Of a DNA stretch of 64,000 nt, positions 22,366 to 34,567 are shown piece after piece (position 1 is the first letter of the stretch; each line of letters starts with the position of its first letter). The stretch lies in the NCBI GenBank assembly GCA_950022655.1, contig OX465583.1, forward strand, positions 14,655,298 through 14,719,297, read 5' to 3'. The translations under genes were made by a program, and so were the position numbers. The DNA comes from Alentia gelatinosa. Its lineage: Eukaryota; Annelida; Polychaeta; Phyllodocida; Polynoidae. The notes under the pieces were generated by a model. That model had not been told where the DNA came from. It ran no database searches and saw nothing but the letters and a program-made list of their open reading frames with translations.

Positions 22366-24597
22366 GAGAAACACGAGGAATATCTCATCCTCGTCGAAGA
22401 GGAGATTTTTCATTGGCTTAATATCTAAGGCAATATAGACATGGTTTCAGACCTATCAATAACAATAGGTTTATACATTTTTTAGCATGTCAAGAAGGTA
22501 AAATATTCCTAGTATAAGGTTGTTTTGTAAAACGACAGTTGCAACGCAAGCTTGTCGGGTCTATATCTTTGAATAATAACGTTTCATAATTTGTGTGGAG
22601 TGTGGGGGTCCGCTGTCAGAGAGGCAGAATGGAGAGCTGCTCAGTTAAAGCCAATACCCACTGAACGATTTCGTTTCCACCGATTAACTCCCTGAATCGT
22701 CAGGGCTATTTAACTTGTCTCAGGCGAATATGTGCATAGCGTTGACTATCCCCACAACGTTTATGGCAGCCATTAGCATGAGTTAATCATAAGCAAATTC
22801 TGTCCACACTGGACGATTGACTGCGTAAATCGTGAGCGATTTAGGGCCACCGATAAAGGAACAAGTAATAAATCTCAGTATATGGGAGTTAAATCGGTGA
22901 GCTGGCCTCAGTCTGTGTGTGGCATGGGCATTTCTGCTCACCCAGCGACTAATTAAGGGCCATAATTGATAGGAACCACGGGGGGTATTTCTTAAACTCT
23001 GTTGTCGGCGACAACGGGAAGGAACACGTTCCTTAATTTATCGGTCCCGATTTCGGAACATTGGACTGCAATTTGTCGGCGACAAAGGTACATCTCCATG
23101 GGGGGGATTTCCAAATCTTAGGCAAATTACTGTAGGGGGGTGTTACATTGGCCGACACATTTTCTAGGCCTCGCCTGAGCTTACGATTGTTCTTTTGTCG
23201 CCGAGAAAGGAACATTCATGTTCCGAAATCGTACAGTGTGTATTGGCTTTTAGTGGGACACCAGTGGGGATGAGCTGGAGGTGGTGTGGAGGGGGTTTCG
23301 GGCTGCCTGGGGATACGGGCGGGACAAAGGACCTTCGCCGAGGAGAATGCAATCAGGAGCGGACCACCTGGACCGGATGTGGCTGTTACCCGGCAAGGCG
23401 CTGTCATTAGTGGTGGTCAAGCTGCTTGCGCTGTAACTAAAGGACATCCGATTGTAAGTAATCTCGGCCATCTGCATCTCTGCGGGCATCGGTAAACCGG
23501 CAAACTGTTCTGAGGATGAGGCTTTCTCTGTGAGGAAGTGGTCAGCGCAGGTAGAGATAGGTCAACTACATGGTCCCTCATTGAGATCCTCTCTCAGCTT
23601 CCTGCCTGCCTGGTTCCCTCCCCGCCCTGCCCACCCTTCCCTCTATTTCCTCCTCTTTGCCTCCGCCCCTACCTGTCCGTGCCTATCTCCATGGATACTC
23701 GCCGCCAGCATGGGACATCTACTTCATCCTGCTTCTCCTCGTTTCAGGTTTCTGTATTTCTTTTGTTTTAAAAAAAAGAACATATAGTACTATCCATCAT
23801 CCAATGTACGGAATATTCCGAAGACTGGCATGTCATGTTAAAAACATATACGCCCAATTTTATACTTATTATTCAGAGTCTGCGGCCTCTGATGGATCAG
23901 GTAATCCCTCCGCACAGTATCAAACAAATGCAAATATTTATCCTTTTAGGTTTAGTCAGGGAAAATGAGGGCTTACCACTTAAATCATGTGGATAAGCGA
24001 TAAGTAGTAAACAAGAAAAGCACAAATAATAAATACATTGTTAATACTCCGTCCTAGATAAAAGGAGGAAACAAGCGATTCGGTAACAAGATTGATTGAT
24101 GATAGGAATTTCGAGGAATTGATGAACAGGGGGAATAAAGATAATAAAAGATAAAATGAGGTGGGGGTTTGGGTGGGGGTGGGGATAGTGGTGGATGGAG
24201 TTAGACCTGTAGAGGGAAAAGAAGGAGGAATTGGAAGCGGGTTGAGGGTAGTAGATGAATATCTTATATTTAAAGCTGTTTAGAATTCTTCGGCGGCTGT
24301 TTAAGGATAGTGAGGTGTGCCAGATTGCGTTATTATCAGGAGAGATATTGTTGGCCATTTTTGGATTTCTGTTGTGTCACACCTACCACATGTTATTGGA
24401 AAGACATAATAATCTGTTGTTGGGGCTACGTGCAATAAACATTGAAAAAGGTCGTCTGATGTCAATGCCGCCTAAAAGTTATTTTACGTAGTAAATGGCA
24501 GCAATTGATTGCATCAATAAACATCAGACCAGAATAAGCTCCCTTCAATAAAATCCCACTGCCTATTATCTATTTATCTATCTTTTATAGCTGCACA
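22366..24597. other. No recognised gene; inverted GTCGGCGACAA words
   Basis: 22990-23230 has GTCGGCGACAA twice, TTTTGTCGCCGAGAAAGGAA, and CCGATTTCGGAACAT with its complement: a probable decayed foldback element. 23500-23760 is CT-rich. Overlapping open frames at 23200-23500 and 23530-23970 are compositional and carry no domain I recognise. Confidence 0.35.
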
Positions 24598-24790
24598 GAA
24601 TAACCTTGGTGTGGTGTTTACGTCTTCAAAGGTTAAAGTATATGAGCTATCCATCTTAATCTAACATCGGGAAAACAATTTCTGCCTACAAAACATATAT
24701 GGTAAAACCTCTTCTCTTTTCTTATATCAATTTTGTCTATTGCAGCTCAGAATGTTGTTTGCATGCGTTAGAAATCTCAGTAGCCTCACT
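24598..24790 (+). pseudogene. Decayed LINE reverse transcriptase fragment
   Basis: NNLGVVFTSSKV near 24600 resembles the YLGVxxD motif after RT motif D. After one frame change, SAYKTYMVKPLLFSYINFVY and CSSEC resemble the downstream LYKTLVLPxLxYxxxVWDPC segment. Order and spacing are right for a LINE ORF2, but stops and shifts break it, and no catalytic motif remains. Confidence 0.45.
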
Positions 24791-25337
24791 TCGTATGATG
24801 CATTTTCCATTTGGATTTCAGAAGTTGATTGACGGTTTAAGCCGACTGTCTGATGCAGTGCTAAAACCAGTGCGTCTTTTCCAGTCGCGGGAGTGAAACA
24901 GTCGATCATAACTTTCCACTGGGAGCGACATTTATGAGTTTGTAAAGGTCGTAAAGTCACGGGATCTGCTAGCTAGATGAGAAAATGCCGGACCTCACTT
25001 GGTTCCAACGACTTTTATTGAGGGTCATTCAGTACTTATCGTCTCTGCTCTTTCCTGAGCATGTAGACTCACTCTCCATACAGATCTTTCCTTCCCGTGC
25101 AGGCACTTTGGTAGGTACCGAGATAAACCAAAGCTCTGATGGCGAGTGATAAGCGCTAGCGTTTGCAAATGCTGCTGGTAGAAGGTCGGGATAGTTGTCT
25201 GAGGTGACGAAGGAGGACTCAAGGATAGAGAAAATCTGAGTGAAGATCATGCTATTTATATGAGGAGATGTTAGATATTAAATTAAGCTTCACAAATTTT
25301 AACCATTATTAAATTAGATATCTCTCTCCATTCAGGG
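24791..25337. other. No recognised gene
   Basis: Nothing identified between the RT relic and the minisatellite. Confidence 0.4.
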
Positions 25338-25840
25338 AGGTTCATACCTTGAGGCATTCCCCAGTGTAGGGCGAATAATACGTTGAGGCATTCCCCAGTG
25401 TAGGGCGAATAATACCTTGAGGCATTCCCCAGTGTAGGGCGAATGATGCCTTGAGGCATTCCCCAGTGTAGGGCGAATGATACCTTGAGGCATTCCCCAG
25501 TGTAGGGCGAATGATACCTTGAGGCATTCCCCAGTGTAGGGCGAATGATACCTTGAGGCATTCCCCGGTGTAGGGCGAATGATGCCTTGAGGCATTCCCC
25601 AGTGTAGGACGGTTGATACCTTGAGGCATTCCCCAGTGTAGGGCGAATGATACCTTGAGGCATTCCCCAGTGTAGGGCGAATGATGCCTTGAGGCATTCC
25701 CCAGTGTAGGGCGAATGATGCCTTGAGGCATTCCCCAGTGTAGGGCGAATGATGCCTTGAGGCATTCCCAGTGTAGGGCGAATGATGCCTTGAGGCATTC
25801 CCCAGTGTAGGGCGAATGATGCCTTGAGGCATTCCCAAGA
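25338..25840. repeat. 34-bp minisatellite, about 14-15 copies
   Basis: Unit of 34 bp, CCTTGAGGCATTCCCCAGTG then TAGGGCGAATGATR, repeated head to tail with few changes: CCCGGTG in one unit, GGACGGTT in one, and one- or two-base losses from the C-run in units 13 and 15. Because 34 is not a multiple of 3 and the unit has no stop in any minus-strand frame, three overlapping minus-strand open frames of 129-207 codons arise. I judge them artefacts. A 24-bp block of the unit also occurs inside the piggyBac-like MITE at 52.4 kb. Confidence 0.95.
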
Positions 25841-25946
25841 GTAGGAAATAATGAATCGATAAACCTGAAACTTGCAGAGAATATATTTATGATGTAACAT
25901 TAACATTATTAGGCTAAACCAATAATTATATCAAGGGTGAAGTGTA

Positions 25947-26291
25947 TTATCATACCCCTAATAAAAAACCGCGATAGACTTAACATAGGCAAATTTTATG
26001 TGGCAGGCCGTGACATAAAGTGTTTTTTATGCCACTAGAGTAATAACAATATTGACCAATCAGAGAGCAGGATGTCAGCTAATATATATTTATCTTTTAG
26101 TAATACAAAAGCATAGACGGGGTAGGATAAATACGAAACCAAACTCGAGTTAGACTTGTCAGTGTCTATGCCACTCTGGTCAGGTCTGCTCCTCACTACA
26201 CTCGACTATCGCCTCGTGTAGTAATACACGACCTGCCCGTCGTGGCATAAACATTGTCAAGTCTAACTCTCGTTCGGTTTCTTCTAAATAT
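25947..26291 (-). mobile_element. HH element, subfamily A' (copy HH8)
   Basis: Head 25947-26130 (TTATCATACCCC to GGGGTAGGATAA), containing ATGTGGCAGG, TTTTTTATGCCACTAGAG and GACCAATCAG. Hairpin to about 26290, with arms AAACCAAACTCGAGTTAGAC and complement. The tip has decayed to GACTATCGCC (GATA on the minus strand). Confidence 0.85.
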
Positions 26292-27032
26292 CACTTGATC
26301 AAACAACCGAATCTGGTTTTGTACGTTAATAGGTTCGCCCCCTAACATAGCACTGTCCCTGGTACCCGTCCCAACCAACATGGGTCTGCCTCAGGTCCGC
26401 GCCTGTTAAGAGTTAAACAATAATTTAGGTGGCAGATTATTAAATCTGGAGAAATGAAATTCGAACCATTTCTAAGTTGTCATTCTTCGACAGTCAAATC
26501 AGAAGATATTGAATTTCAGAACTCATTAAACTTATGACTTTCATAAATAGATTCCTTCAGAATAATTGAAAAGGGACCTTCCCGGGGGTTATCATGGTGA
26601 ACAGAATCGGACAAGAATTATGGAGGAACGTTGGAAAGAAAGAGCGAGGCAGCTTGGTAGAAGACATAGGTTGGATTTAAAAGAAGAACATGTTTGTAGT
26701 ACTACTAAACGTGGTAGCAAGTAAATGATTTTGAGGATATGAGAAAATAGAGTCAGGGAATGAGGGAAAAGGGCGGAATGTCCGGGAAGGTAATGTCAGA
26801 AAGCTGAGAAGTGCAGGCACATGGAGGCGCAGCTGGCGAACAGCCAATGTTACATGAACCAGGCGTGTAGGCATGATGTGATGGTAAGGATTCTTTCACA
26901 ACTCGCTTACTCCGACGGTGCTGACGTTTCCTGAACCTACGTGCTGAGTAAATGTCAATGAGCGACTCCTCACCGTGCGCCATTTTGCATTTGTAACTCC
27001 AAGTGTGAATGGCTTATGACGTGTTTGAAGTT
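26292..27032. other. No recognised gene
   Basis: Nothing identified. Confidence 0.4.
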
Positions 27033-27035
27033 TTA

Positions 27036-27317
27036 GGCCCAGCGTCCACCTACTACGATAGAATCGTAGACCTCCCGATATGGCACCGATACAAAATGTC
27101 AAAATCGGTGCCATATCGGGAAGGTGCAAAATCGTAGACATATGTCTAGACAAGCCAATCCACCATGCGTTGTATGGGGTTTTTATCGGTGTCTAATCGC
27201 AGAAACATTGTCAACTGCCCCGATATTAGGTGACCTTCCGACGCGATTTTGATTTTTTATCAGGAGGTCCATCGTAGACCATATCGGTGCCATATCGTAG
27301 TAAGTGGACGCCGGGCC
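27036..27317 (+). mobile_element. PIF/Harbinger-like MITE, copy 3
   Basis: GGCCCAGCGTCCACCTACTA terminus and mirrored right end, with TTA on both sides (TWA duplication). Same interior as copies 1, 2 and 4. Confidence 0.85.
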
Positions 27318-27320
27318 TTA

Positions 27321-28487
27321 TTGTTACAGAGCGTAGAACTTATTCCCCTGGGCTTCCGATATGGCTATCGCATTCAGTGCACCCCCTAAGGAGAAATGTG
27401 TCATTCTGATCACTGATTGAGCATCATAAAAGCTGATTTCTACATCAAGCTTATCTTGATTAAGTATGGCTTCTCGCGCAGTTCTCTAAATGACCTCATG
27501 TCTAGGATTCTACAGGTTACTTCTATTGTGCTTCGCCATTGACAGATCGGAATACTCTCAAATAGTTTGATTAGTCTTACAACGTTATAAATTTCTGATT
27601 TTTCCCTGGAGATTATATCTGTGATGCATGAAGAATTTCTGATGATGAATATTATGATGTGAGTGCATGTGCTTATTCATGGAATAATACCAAACCTGTT
27701 TCTTTCATGATGTTTTAGTATTTGAGACCTCTCTGCAGCATTTAACCTGGGACTATGGTCGTGTGATATGTTTATTATAATGAAAATATCTTAGAAAAAA
27801 AACCTAGCAGGTTATAATTATCATTCATTCCTTATTTCTATTCTATATGTCCTCGGTTTAATCCTGGAATGGAACAACATTTTTTTTTGTATGTGAAGAC
27901 TGGTTTTTCTTACTGAATGTCCAATTTTGGATTTAAAAAAAGTGAAATATAACGTATCTAAACATTTGGAACAGAAACACAATGTATTACATCTCTTTTT
28001 ATAATCATTTATGGTCATGGTGTGAACATTTCGAAAATCGTGAAAGTGGGTGGTATCTCTATTTCGGTGTCAGTGTACAAACACGTATAACATTTACTCG
28101 CATTAGAAACGCCATATTGCCGGGTCTTTTTTGGCATTCACCTCTGTACACACACATGGTGTGTGCTGATTGCCAGGTAACACGCCGAGAAACCCACAGG
28201 TAACAGGTGAGGCATTGACTCTCTTCATTCAAGCCACCCCCCCCCTCCACCACCACTCCCTCTACACCAGAAGCAAAAGATACCTACCCATCCCACCGTG
28301 ATATGGACACCCAAGAGAGGGAAGGTGTTAAAGGAGGGGCTGGGTACACAGAAGGCAGTTCATTGAACAGCACCTGCTTGAGATACGATCTTTTATTCAG
28401 GTTGTTTGAGAAATTGGCAGAAGGCTCCGCAATGAGCCTCTCCAAATGATTCATGTGTTTGCGAAAAGGGCAAGTCGCAGAACTAGT
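27321..28487. other. No recognised gene
   Basis: Nothing beyond a C-run near 28237. Confidence 0.4.
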
Positions 28488-28488
28488 A

Positions 28489-28866
28489 TTTAGTAGAAAC
28501 CAAACGAGAGTTAGCCTTGTCAGTGTTTATGCCACGATGGACAGGTTGTGTATTACTACACGAGGCGTTAGCCGAGTTTAATGAGTAGCAGACCTGACCA
28601 GAGTGGTAGAAACATTGAGAAGGCTTACTCGAGTTCGAGTACGATATAATGAGAAAAATTTGTAATTATCCATGTTAGCAGCGTGTTAGCACTCATCAGA
28701 GGATGGCCACATTTGTCAATGCTGCCGGATCTACTTTCGTTATCTGGTCCCTGATTGGTCCGTTTTTTTATTCACCTCGTTGCATAAATAACACTTTATT
28801 CAACGCTCCGTCAAATACACTGAGTCAATGTTAAACCTATGGCGCTTTTTATTAGGGGTAGGATAA
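28489..28866 (+). mobile_element. HH element, subfamily A (copy HH9)
   Basis: Inverted relative to HH2 and HH3. Starts TTAGTAGAAACCAAACGAGA; hairpin tip GGCGTTAGCC at 28564-28573 (GTTA tetraloop on the plus strand). The inner head terminus is mutated (GATATAATGAG), while the distal GGGGTAGGATAA at 28855-28866 is intact. Confidence 0.82.
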
Positions 28867-28990
28867 ATATACACCATTCAAATTATCTTAAGACAGGATT
28901 GAGAAAATAGATGACAAGGACAGCTATAAAAAGGAGGAAAACATGATGGGTTAAGAGAACGTGTTACGGTGAGCTCCGCATTAACGAGAT

Positions 28991-29141
28991 GTGAGATGTC
29001 ATAGGATCGTTCTTCTTTTGTAGTGGTCCAGGGGGACGGGTTATATGAAATGTAGTCTCTCAGAAGGCATATATATCATATGGTAATTTAGAACTCTATT
29101 TCCGGTTCCACCCACATACTGCGTGGGAATATTCGGTTGAG
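28991..29141 (+). repeat. 151-bp direct repeat, left copy
   Basis: Begins GTGAGATGTCATAGGATCGT and ends GGGAATATTCGGTTGA. It recurs almost identically at 30011-30162, differing by one or two small indels near the TATATATCA phrase. The ends do not have LTR-type TG...CA borders, and no primer site follows. Confidence 0.85.
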
Positions 29142-29564
29142 CCTACCGAAAACAGGGACTAGCTCCCTACGTAGATCCTCCAGGATAAATAAAAACTGAA
29201 AAAAAAGAAGAAAAAAAACCGACGCAAAAGAACGTTATAACAAACTCAGCCTAAACTCGACGACTGGATTTACAATGAGATAGCAAGTCCAAGAATCTAC
29301 TGACGCATGAATACACATGGATCTACATTGATCTACATAGATCAATTGCCCAATGCCAAACTTTCTACTGATACGAACGTGAGCGAAAATACAGGCAGTT
29401 GTCAAGCAAGCAAAGATCAGCAATCCGACATGGCAACCTGAAGCCAGTCCGACTCAAGATGCAAGACCCTAAAATGGTAAAAGATAAACGCCAATACCGC
29501 TGGCATGGTTAGATTCGAGACCAACGAAAGCATATGTAGAACGCTATATCAAAATAAATGTCAA

Positions 29565-29948
29565 GGGGCCCCTCCCACCTACTACGATTAAGTCTACGAT
29601 TAACCCTTTGGCCGCGTCGGCGACAAACTGAAAAAATCGTGGAGGTGTCGCCGACGAACTCCTCAATCAGTCAGGTTTTGTCGCCGACGAACTAGCTCCG
29701 CGCCGACGCACTACGACGCATTACAACAAAAAAACGTTAATTGTAGAGGCTCTACGATATTCAAACATGTTTGAATTTCGTAGTGCGTCGTAGTGCGTCG
29801 GGAGGTTAATCGCAGAGCTCAGCGGTTTGTCGCCGCAATTGGGCCCTCCCACCTACTACGATGCACTACGACGCACTACGATTAAGTCTGCCGTCGCAGA
29901 CTTAATCGTAGTGCGTCGTAGTGCGTCGTAGTAGGTGGGAGGGCCCCC
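29565..29948. mobile_element. Foldback element with GGGGCCC-TCCCACC ends
   Basis: Left end GGGGCCCCTCCCACCTACTA, right end its complement. The interior carries CGCACTACGACGCA arrays and GTCGCCGACGAACT repeats. It shares CCCACCTACTACGAT with the Harbinger-like MITEs. The last 106 bp form a nearly perfect palindrome, listed separately. It lies between the 151-bp direct repeats. Confidence 0.75.
29841..29946. repeat. 106-bp near-perfect palindrome
   Basis: 51-base arms starting GGGCCCTCCCACCTACTACG around a 4-base CGTC loop, with a single mismatch between arms (ATGCAC against ACGCAC). It would extrude as a hairpin and may be a minimal foldback relative nested in the larger element. Confidence 0.9.
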
Positions 29949-30010
29949 TTATCTTCAGATTGATGTACAGGTAAACCCTTGCCCATTTTGTGTGGAGACC
30001 TTTTTAAACT

Positions 30011-30162
30011 GTGAGATGTCATAGGATCGTTCTTCTTTTGTAGTGGTCCAGGGGGACGGGTTATATGAAATGTAGTCTCTCAGAAGGCATAAATATATCA
30101 CATGGTAATTTAGAACTCTATTTCCGGTTCCACCCACATACTGCGTGGGAATATTCGGTTGA
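30011..30162 (+). repeat. 151-bp direct repeat, right copy
   Basis: Near-identical to 28991-29141. The two copies enclose 869 bp that include the foldback element at 29565-29948. Confidence 0.85.
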
Positions 30163-30906
30163 AACCTATTCCTGTCTCAACTCACTTTGCAAACGGACGT
30201 TACTGATGTTTACCAGACCTTTGCTTTATACAAAATGCATGACGCCCATTGTGATTTGGGCCGCGACATGAATTTAGAATTCAGTAGTGCCAAAGGTCAC
30301 AGGTAAAGGGCATCTATATTTCATGTCCTCAGCCTCACCTTGGATCCCAGCATATGAAACATTTATACATGTTCGCCTTGCATGATGCATGGCAATGTCA
30401 TGGTGACGAAAGACCTACGAGCCGTTTATCTCCATCTTGCACCATGAAGTTGCTGAATTGTGATTTTCATTTCACAGTTAAGGAGCCACCTTGGGGCAGT
30501 AGCGTGATTTGCAAAAATATTCAGGACCTCATCACCTTATATTTTACTAAAACGTCTCTGTGACGGAGATGTTCCTATATTTCCATTGGTCCATGTTGAA
30601 CGTAGATATTATGCCAAACATTTACAGACATCGTACACATTTACACTAAAATAAATGCAGTAATTTAGTTCATCATTTATAATTCATCCTTTTGTTAAAA
30701 CCGTATCCTAAGCTCTATTATGTACAAAGATATCATTAACCTGTATGATTCTGTGCACTTTGTAAACTGTCTCCGTTGATACATGTTAGAGTTACGAAAA
30801 TTATGACTTTCTCTCAAAAAATCCTACATCCTAGCGGTTGCGTTATGCTGAAGTGCTTAGCATAAATTTGAGGCGACCGAGTAGTACCATGTCTTTATAT
30901 GCATAC
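30163..30906. other. No recognised gene
   Basis: Short open frames only; nothing identified. Confidence 0.4.
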
Positions 30907-31245
30907 ATACACAATATTGACTGGTTTCAGATACAAGCGGCCGTATGCTCCGAGGAGTTGACGCGTAGTAATATCCGAGCGTATGCGAGGATATTGCGCA
31001 GAGGCAACTCCGAGGAGCATACAACTGCTTTTATCTGAAACCAGTCTATATTGTATTTATTATCCACCTTTTCTGGGCAAGTGACATGTCGATATCAGTT
31101 CATTTTAGTTATGCACTATTTTTTCGTACGCACTATTTTTCCGTATGCGCCACCCGGAGCATACAACATATCCGTATGCTCCGGGTATGTCCATACAAAC
31201 TCCCTATGCCTTTTCTATGGACACTTTGTATTCGGTGGAAAATAA
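30907..31245 (+). mobile_element. HH element, CCACC subfamily (copy HH10)
   Basis: The hairpin at about 30907-31056 has arms ATTGACTGGTTTCAGATACA and complement, with an inner palindrome and tip GC-GTAT-GC. The head at 31057-31245 lies between TTATTATCCACC and GGTGGAAAATAA and contains CCCGGAGCATAC...GTATGCTCCGGG, the same phrase as the hairpin's inner arm (GTATGCTCCG). CTATGGAC lies near the head's 3' end. Relative of HH1. Confidence 0.82.
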
Positions 31246-32836
31246 AACTATTTAGTGTCGAGTGCAATTAGCAGATTCTAGCATGGTACCTAGGGTTTCC
31301 CCAGCTACAGTAATCCTATCCAATTTTATCAGAATGATAATATTGTTTTGCATATCCTGACAAAATCAAAAAATCATATTAATCATTTCACGTCGAAATT
31401 AGCTTTACTTTTTAAAAACATCTATGAAATGCCTGGAGGCATCTTTAGGATTGCCAGAGCAATGCTTGATCTGAATTGAAAGGGTCAAGCACAATGGTAT
31501 TTAGCGTTGTGTTAAATTATCTTTGTAAATGTCCACCTACTAAATACAATGTATCGGCTAGAGCCTTTGCCCATATTCATTTATATGACATAAGATAATT
31601 ACATTGCCTGCTCCGAAAAGGAATATTGCCACTATTGTCTTGCATAAGAAAAGCTGTATGATGGGTACTGCATGTCTGGTAACATATTCCAAGGAGGGAC
31701 GACTAGGATATCATCCAAGATAGATCTATTCTAGGAACACTGCACGTATAGCTAAAGCTCACCAGGCATTTGACTGAGCACAAACAGAAGCTATAATAAT
31801 ACCCGTAGCGTCGCTGGAGATGCGGTCAGTTGGTATACCGTCTTCATTATTGCGCAAACACATCGTTACTTCACGCAGGCAATACTTGGTGGATGAAGTT
31901 GGTCAGTGGAGGGACGTCGTCTAATCCCACACAGCGCATCCACACCTCTCGTTCTGGGCTCACTTAGCATGCAGGGCTGGTCCTGGTCAAGTAAGACGAC
32001 CTTCAGCGCCACCTTCAACAGGCGCCGGTAGGGGCGCTGTACGGGCCGCAGGGGATGACGGGACATGAGGGTCCAGGCCCCAGGGAGGAACGCCCCGGCG
32101 ACTGACGAGGCACCAACAGTTTGACGCCCAATGAAACCCCGCCACATGTCCAAGCCACAAATCACCTGCTGCCCCCGGTTCTCGATAACGTTACCACAAC
32201 TAAGCCTCCTCCAGCGGAAGACGAGTGGGTGACAGGAGATCAGGGGGCAAACAGCAGTCCCGCACCCACTAGATTCGATGCAAAAGTCCCGCAGAAAACG
32301 AGTTTAATGAGCGCATGTTCCTATTATCGCCCACCTTTCGCTGGGGTCAAAAGGCATCTGTTTAGAATGGGTTGCTCTACTGGGTGACCAAAGCGCTTGT
32401 TGTAAATAGGGCAACCAATCGGAATAGTCGCTGGGTTTTGAAGCAGCGAGCTTTCGGTGCTGGTTACCGGACGGACAAAGAGATAAAGGATGACGCACTA
32501 CGGACGGCGGCTGACAACGAAGTCTCGGTATTCCACACGTGATCTCTGGGGCCGAGCTTGGTTCGCTCGGCGGCAACGAGGGGCAACACTGGGTCTCATC
32601 GACGTCGGTTATTCGAATTAAGAGGTGACAGCTGCATTAGGACACCAGTCGGACCACCAGGGGGCGCGCCGCGTGTCGTGGAGAAAAGGCCTTATTGCTA
32701 TACTACTCCGCGGGGAGATCAGCGGTGCGCACGCAACATAGAGTAAATAAAGAAGCGGCAATTGGCGATCTATGTCGTCTGCTCCTCTGAATTATGATGG
32801 GGGTAGGTAGGGCTGGCCAAATACAAGCTCGCTATA
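31246..32836. other. No recognised gene; GC-rich island at 31.9-32.75 kb
   Basis: 31900-32750 is GC-richer than its surroundings, with open frames of 60-100 codons on both strands. I could not place any in a family. AATAAA lies near 32745. A decayed retroelement is possible but unsupported. Confidence 0.35.
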
Positions 32837-33030
32837 GGCTCGTTTCTATTGGCCGACGAAAATGGTGTATATTATTTCAGTTCTCCTAAGTGTCCATTTC
32901 CTCCGGCCGTCAAACTTCTACATTCATTCACCACCGATGGACCCTTAGCACTTTTGACGCAAATTGGAAATGGGCTATTAGGAAAATTAAAAAGATGTAC
33001 ACCGTTTTCGTCGGCCAATGAAAACGGGGC
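32837..33030. mobile_element. MITE with CGTTTCTATTGGCCGACGAA ends
   Basis: Left GGCTCGTTTCTATTGGCCGA, right complement TCGGCCAATGAAAACGGGGC, with AAAATGGTGTA/TACACCGTTTT continuing the arms. About 194 bp. Related to the element at 34568. Confidence 0.7.
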
Positions 33031-34567
33031 TTAAGGACACTACGCTAGCGATAATGGCCGGAATACTATGGTTTCCACGTGATCTCGCGGTGACATATTG
33101 GGACGCTGTGCTAGATTTTTCTTTGGAAAAAAAATCAGAACAACTTGAGAAACTTCTTCGATAGCTATCTGTGATATACCTGGAAGGTTGATATTAATTT
33201 ATTCGATATTCACTTCTATCCAAGGTAAATCCGGGGTTGATACAACGTAACATAGTTTTTATGATTAGGGGAGTGAAATAAATCAACATATTTTCGCGCA
33301 TGTGCAGTGATCACATTTGGCGAATGAACTTGTTATTATCGATTGATTTCGTATATTTGCGCTTTTTAAACTGTATTACAATACATTCAAGCCCCACATT
33401 AGAGACCTCGATATTTAGTCATTACGAATTTTAGCTATTGTTGTAACACGTTTCCGAACTCGCGAATGATTGCGTCAGCTATGTTGAAATTTTCCGCGAT
33501 GACGTTGCTCTATATATAGAGCTAGTAACTGACATCCCTAGCACGTTAAATTTTGTCAGTGCGCCCACAGACTTGGCTGACTTTACCGCATCATAGTGGG
33601 CCATACTCAGTATATATACTAAACCCCCATGAGAGAGTTGTATTTGACTGACATTTACAGCTATGTAATAGTAATCAATGGGAAGTACTATTAGTTTACT
33701 TCTGATCTGGGACCCGAGACTATACAATTTACAGACTTCACAGAGTGGCATCTGTCGGATAGTTTAACCCATCGAACAGTTATCAACCATCTATGGCTAT
33801 AGATAGAATCGAGTGATGTACTTTGATACGATTTCTTTTATTCCATTTGTCATATTTTATAAAGCTCCGGGTTTTTTTTTCAGGACCATGCGAATCCTAC
33901 ATTAGCTCACACAGATCTGAGGCAGGGATCTTATAAGTGGATATTGGCACACCAGCCAGTCTGGAATGCTCATTTAGGACTAGTGTCCCTGTCACGTGAT
34001 AGAACGAGCACTAATCACATGCTTCTTTGTAGGTAACGTGAATCAGCGAAGCTAACGCCTGGTGACTAAGCAATTGCCCTTCCTCTGACATTCTCCTCCC
34101 ACAGTCATTACCTGTCACATTAATCCTTATTATCAGGTATTATCATTTGTGTCATGAATCCCAAGGGACATTATACGCCCCTGTTGTGTGAGAGAGACAG
34201 TGATAACATGATAGGACTTAGATCAAAAGGTAGAGTGGCAAACGTATATTACGCTTACAACTCTCGATTCCTAGTTACGAAACGGATTCATTTATCAAAG
34301 CCTAATTAACCATGGAGCATGTCTATTGGCACACCTATTGTGGCTCATTTAAGAAGGGTAAATAACATTTTCTGGTGCAAACTTCCTCGTACGAGATAGG
34401 ATTTCTCTCTTTGCAACTGTATTGGAGAAATGTCATTCTCTTAGGAAGATATTACTCGCTCGTCGCCTGACCACCTTGTCTTCATAGTAAAAAACAGGTT
34501 TCACTGTGTGATATAGATACGTAATGCTAAACATTTCCTTTCATCTGTAACCTATGTGTGGACATAC
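33031..34567. other. No recognised gene
   Basis: Nothing identified in 1.5 kb. Confidence 0.4.

Noticed and set aside
23195..23495. Collagen-like open frame (GPPGPD)
   Set aside because: Only one such triplet pair; all six frames are open because the stretch is GC-rich.
25283..25906. Repeat protein or CRISPR-like array
   Set aside because: Units are contiguous with no unique spacers, so not CRISPR. Open frames arise from a stop-free 34-bp satellite.
29604..29630. TTAACCCTTTGG as a third piggyBac-like end
   Set aside because: No matching AAAGGGTTAA partner nearby; it lies inside the foldback element.
32121..32387. Possible N-terminal exon of the GPCR (NVTTTKPP, NSS sites)
   Set aside because: No transmembrane segment follows and no donor site in the right phase was seen.
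31866..32746. Possible Ty3/gypsy gag-pol fragment (DWLPYLQQAL, VICGLDMW)
   Set aside because: Single short resemblances, no catalytic motif and no consistent frame order; too weak to call.
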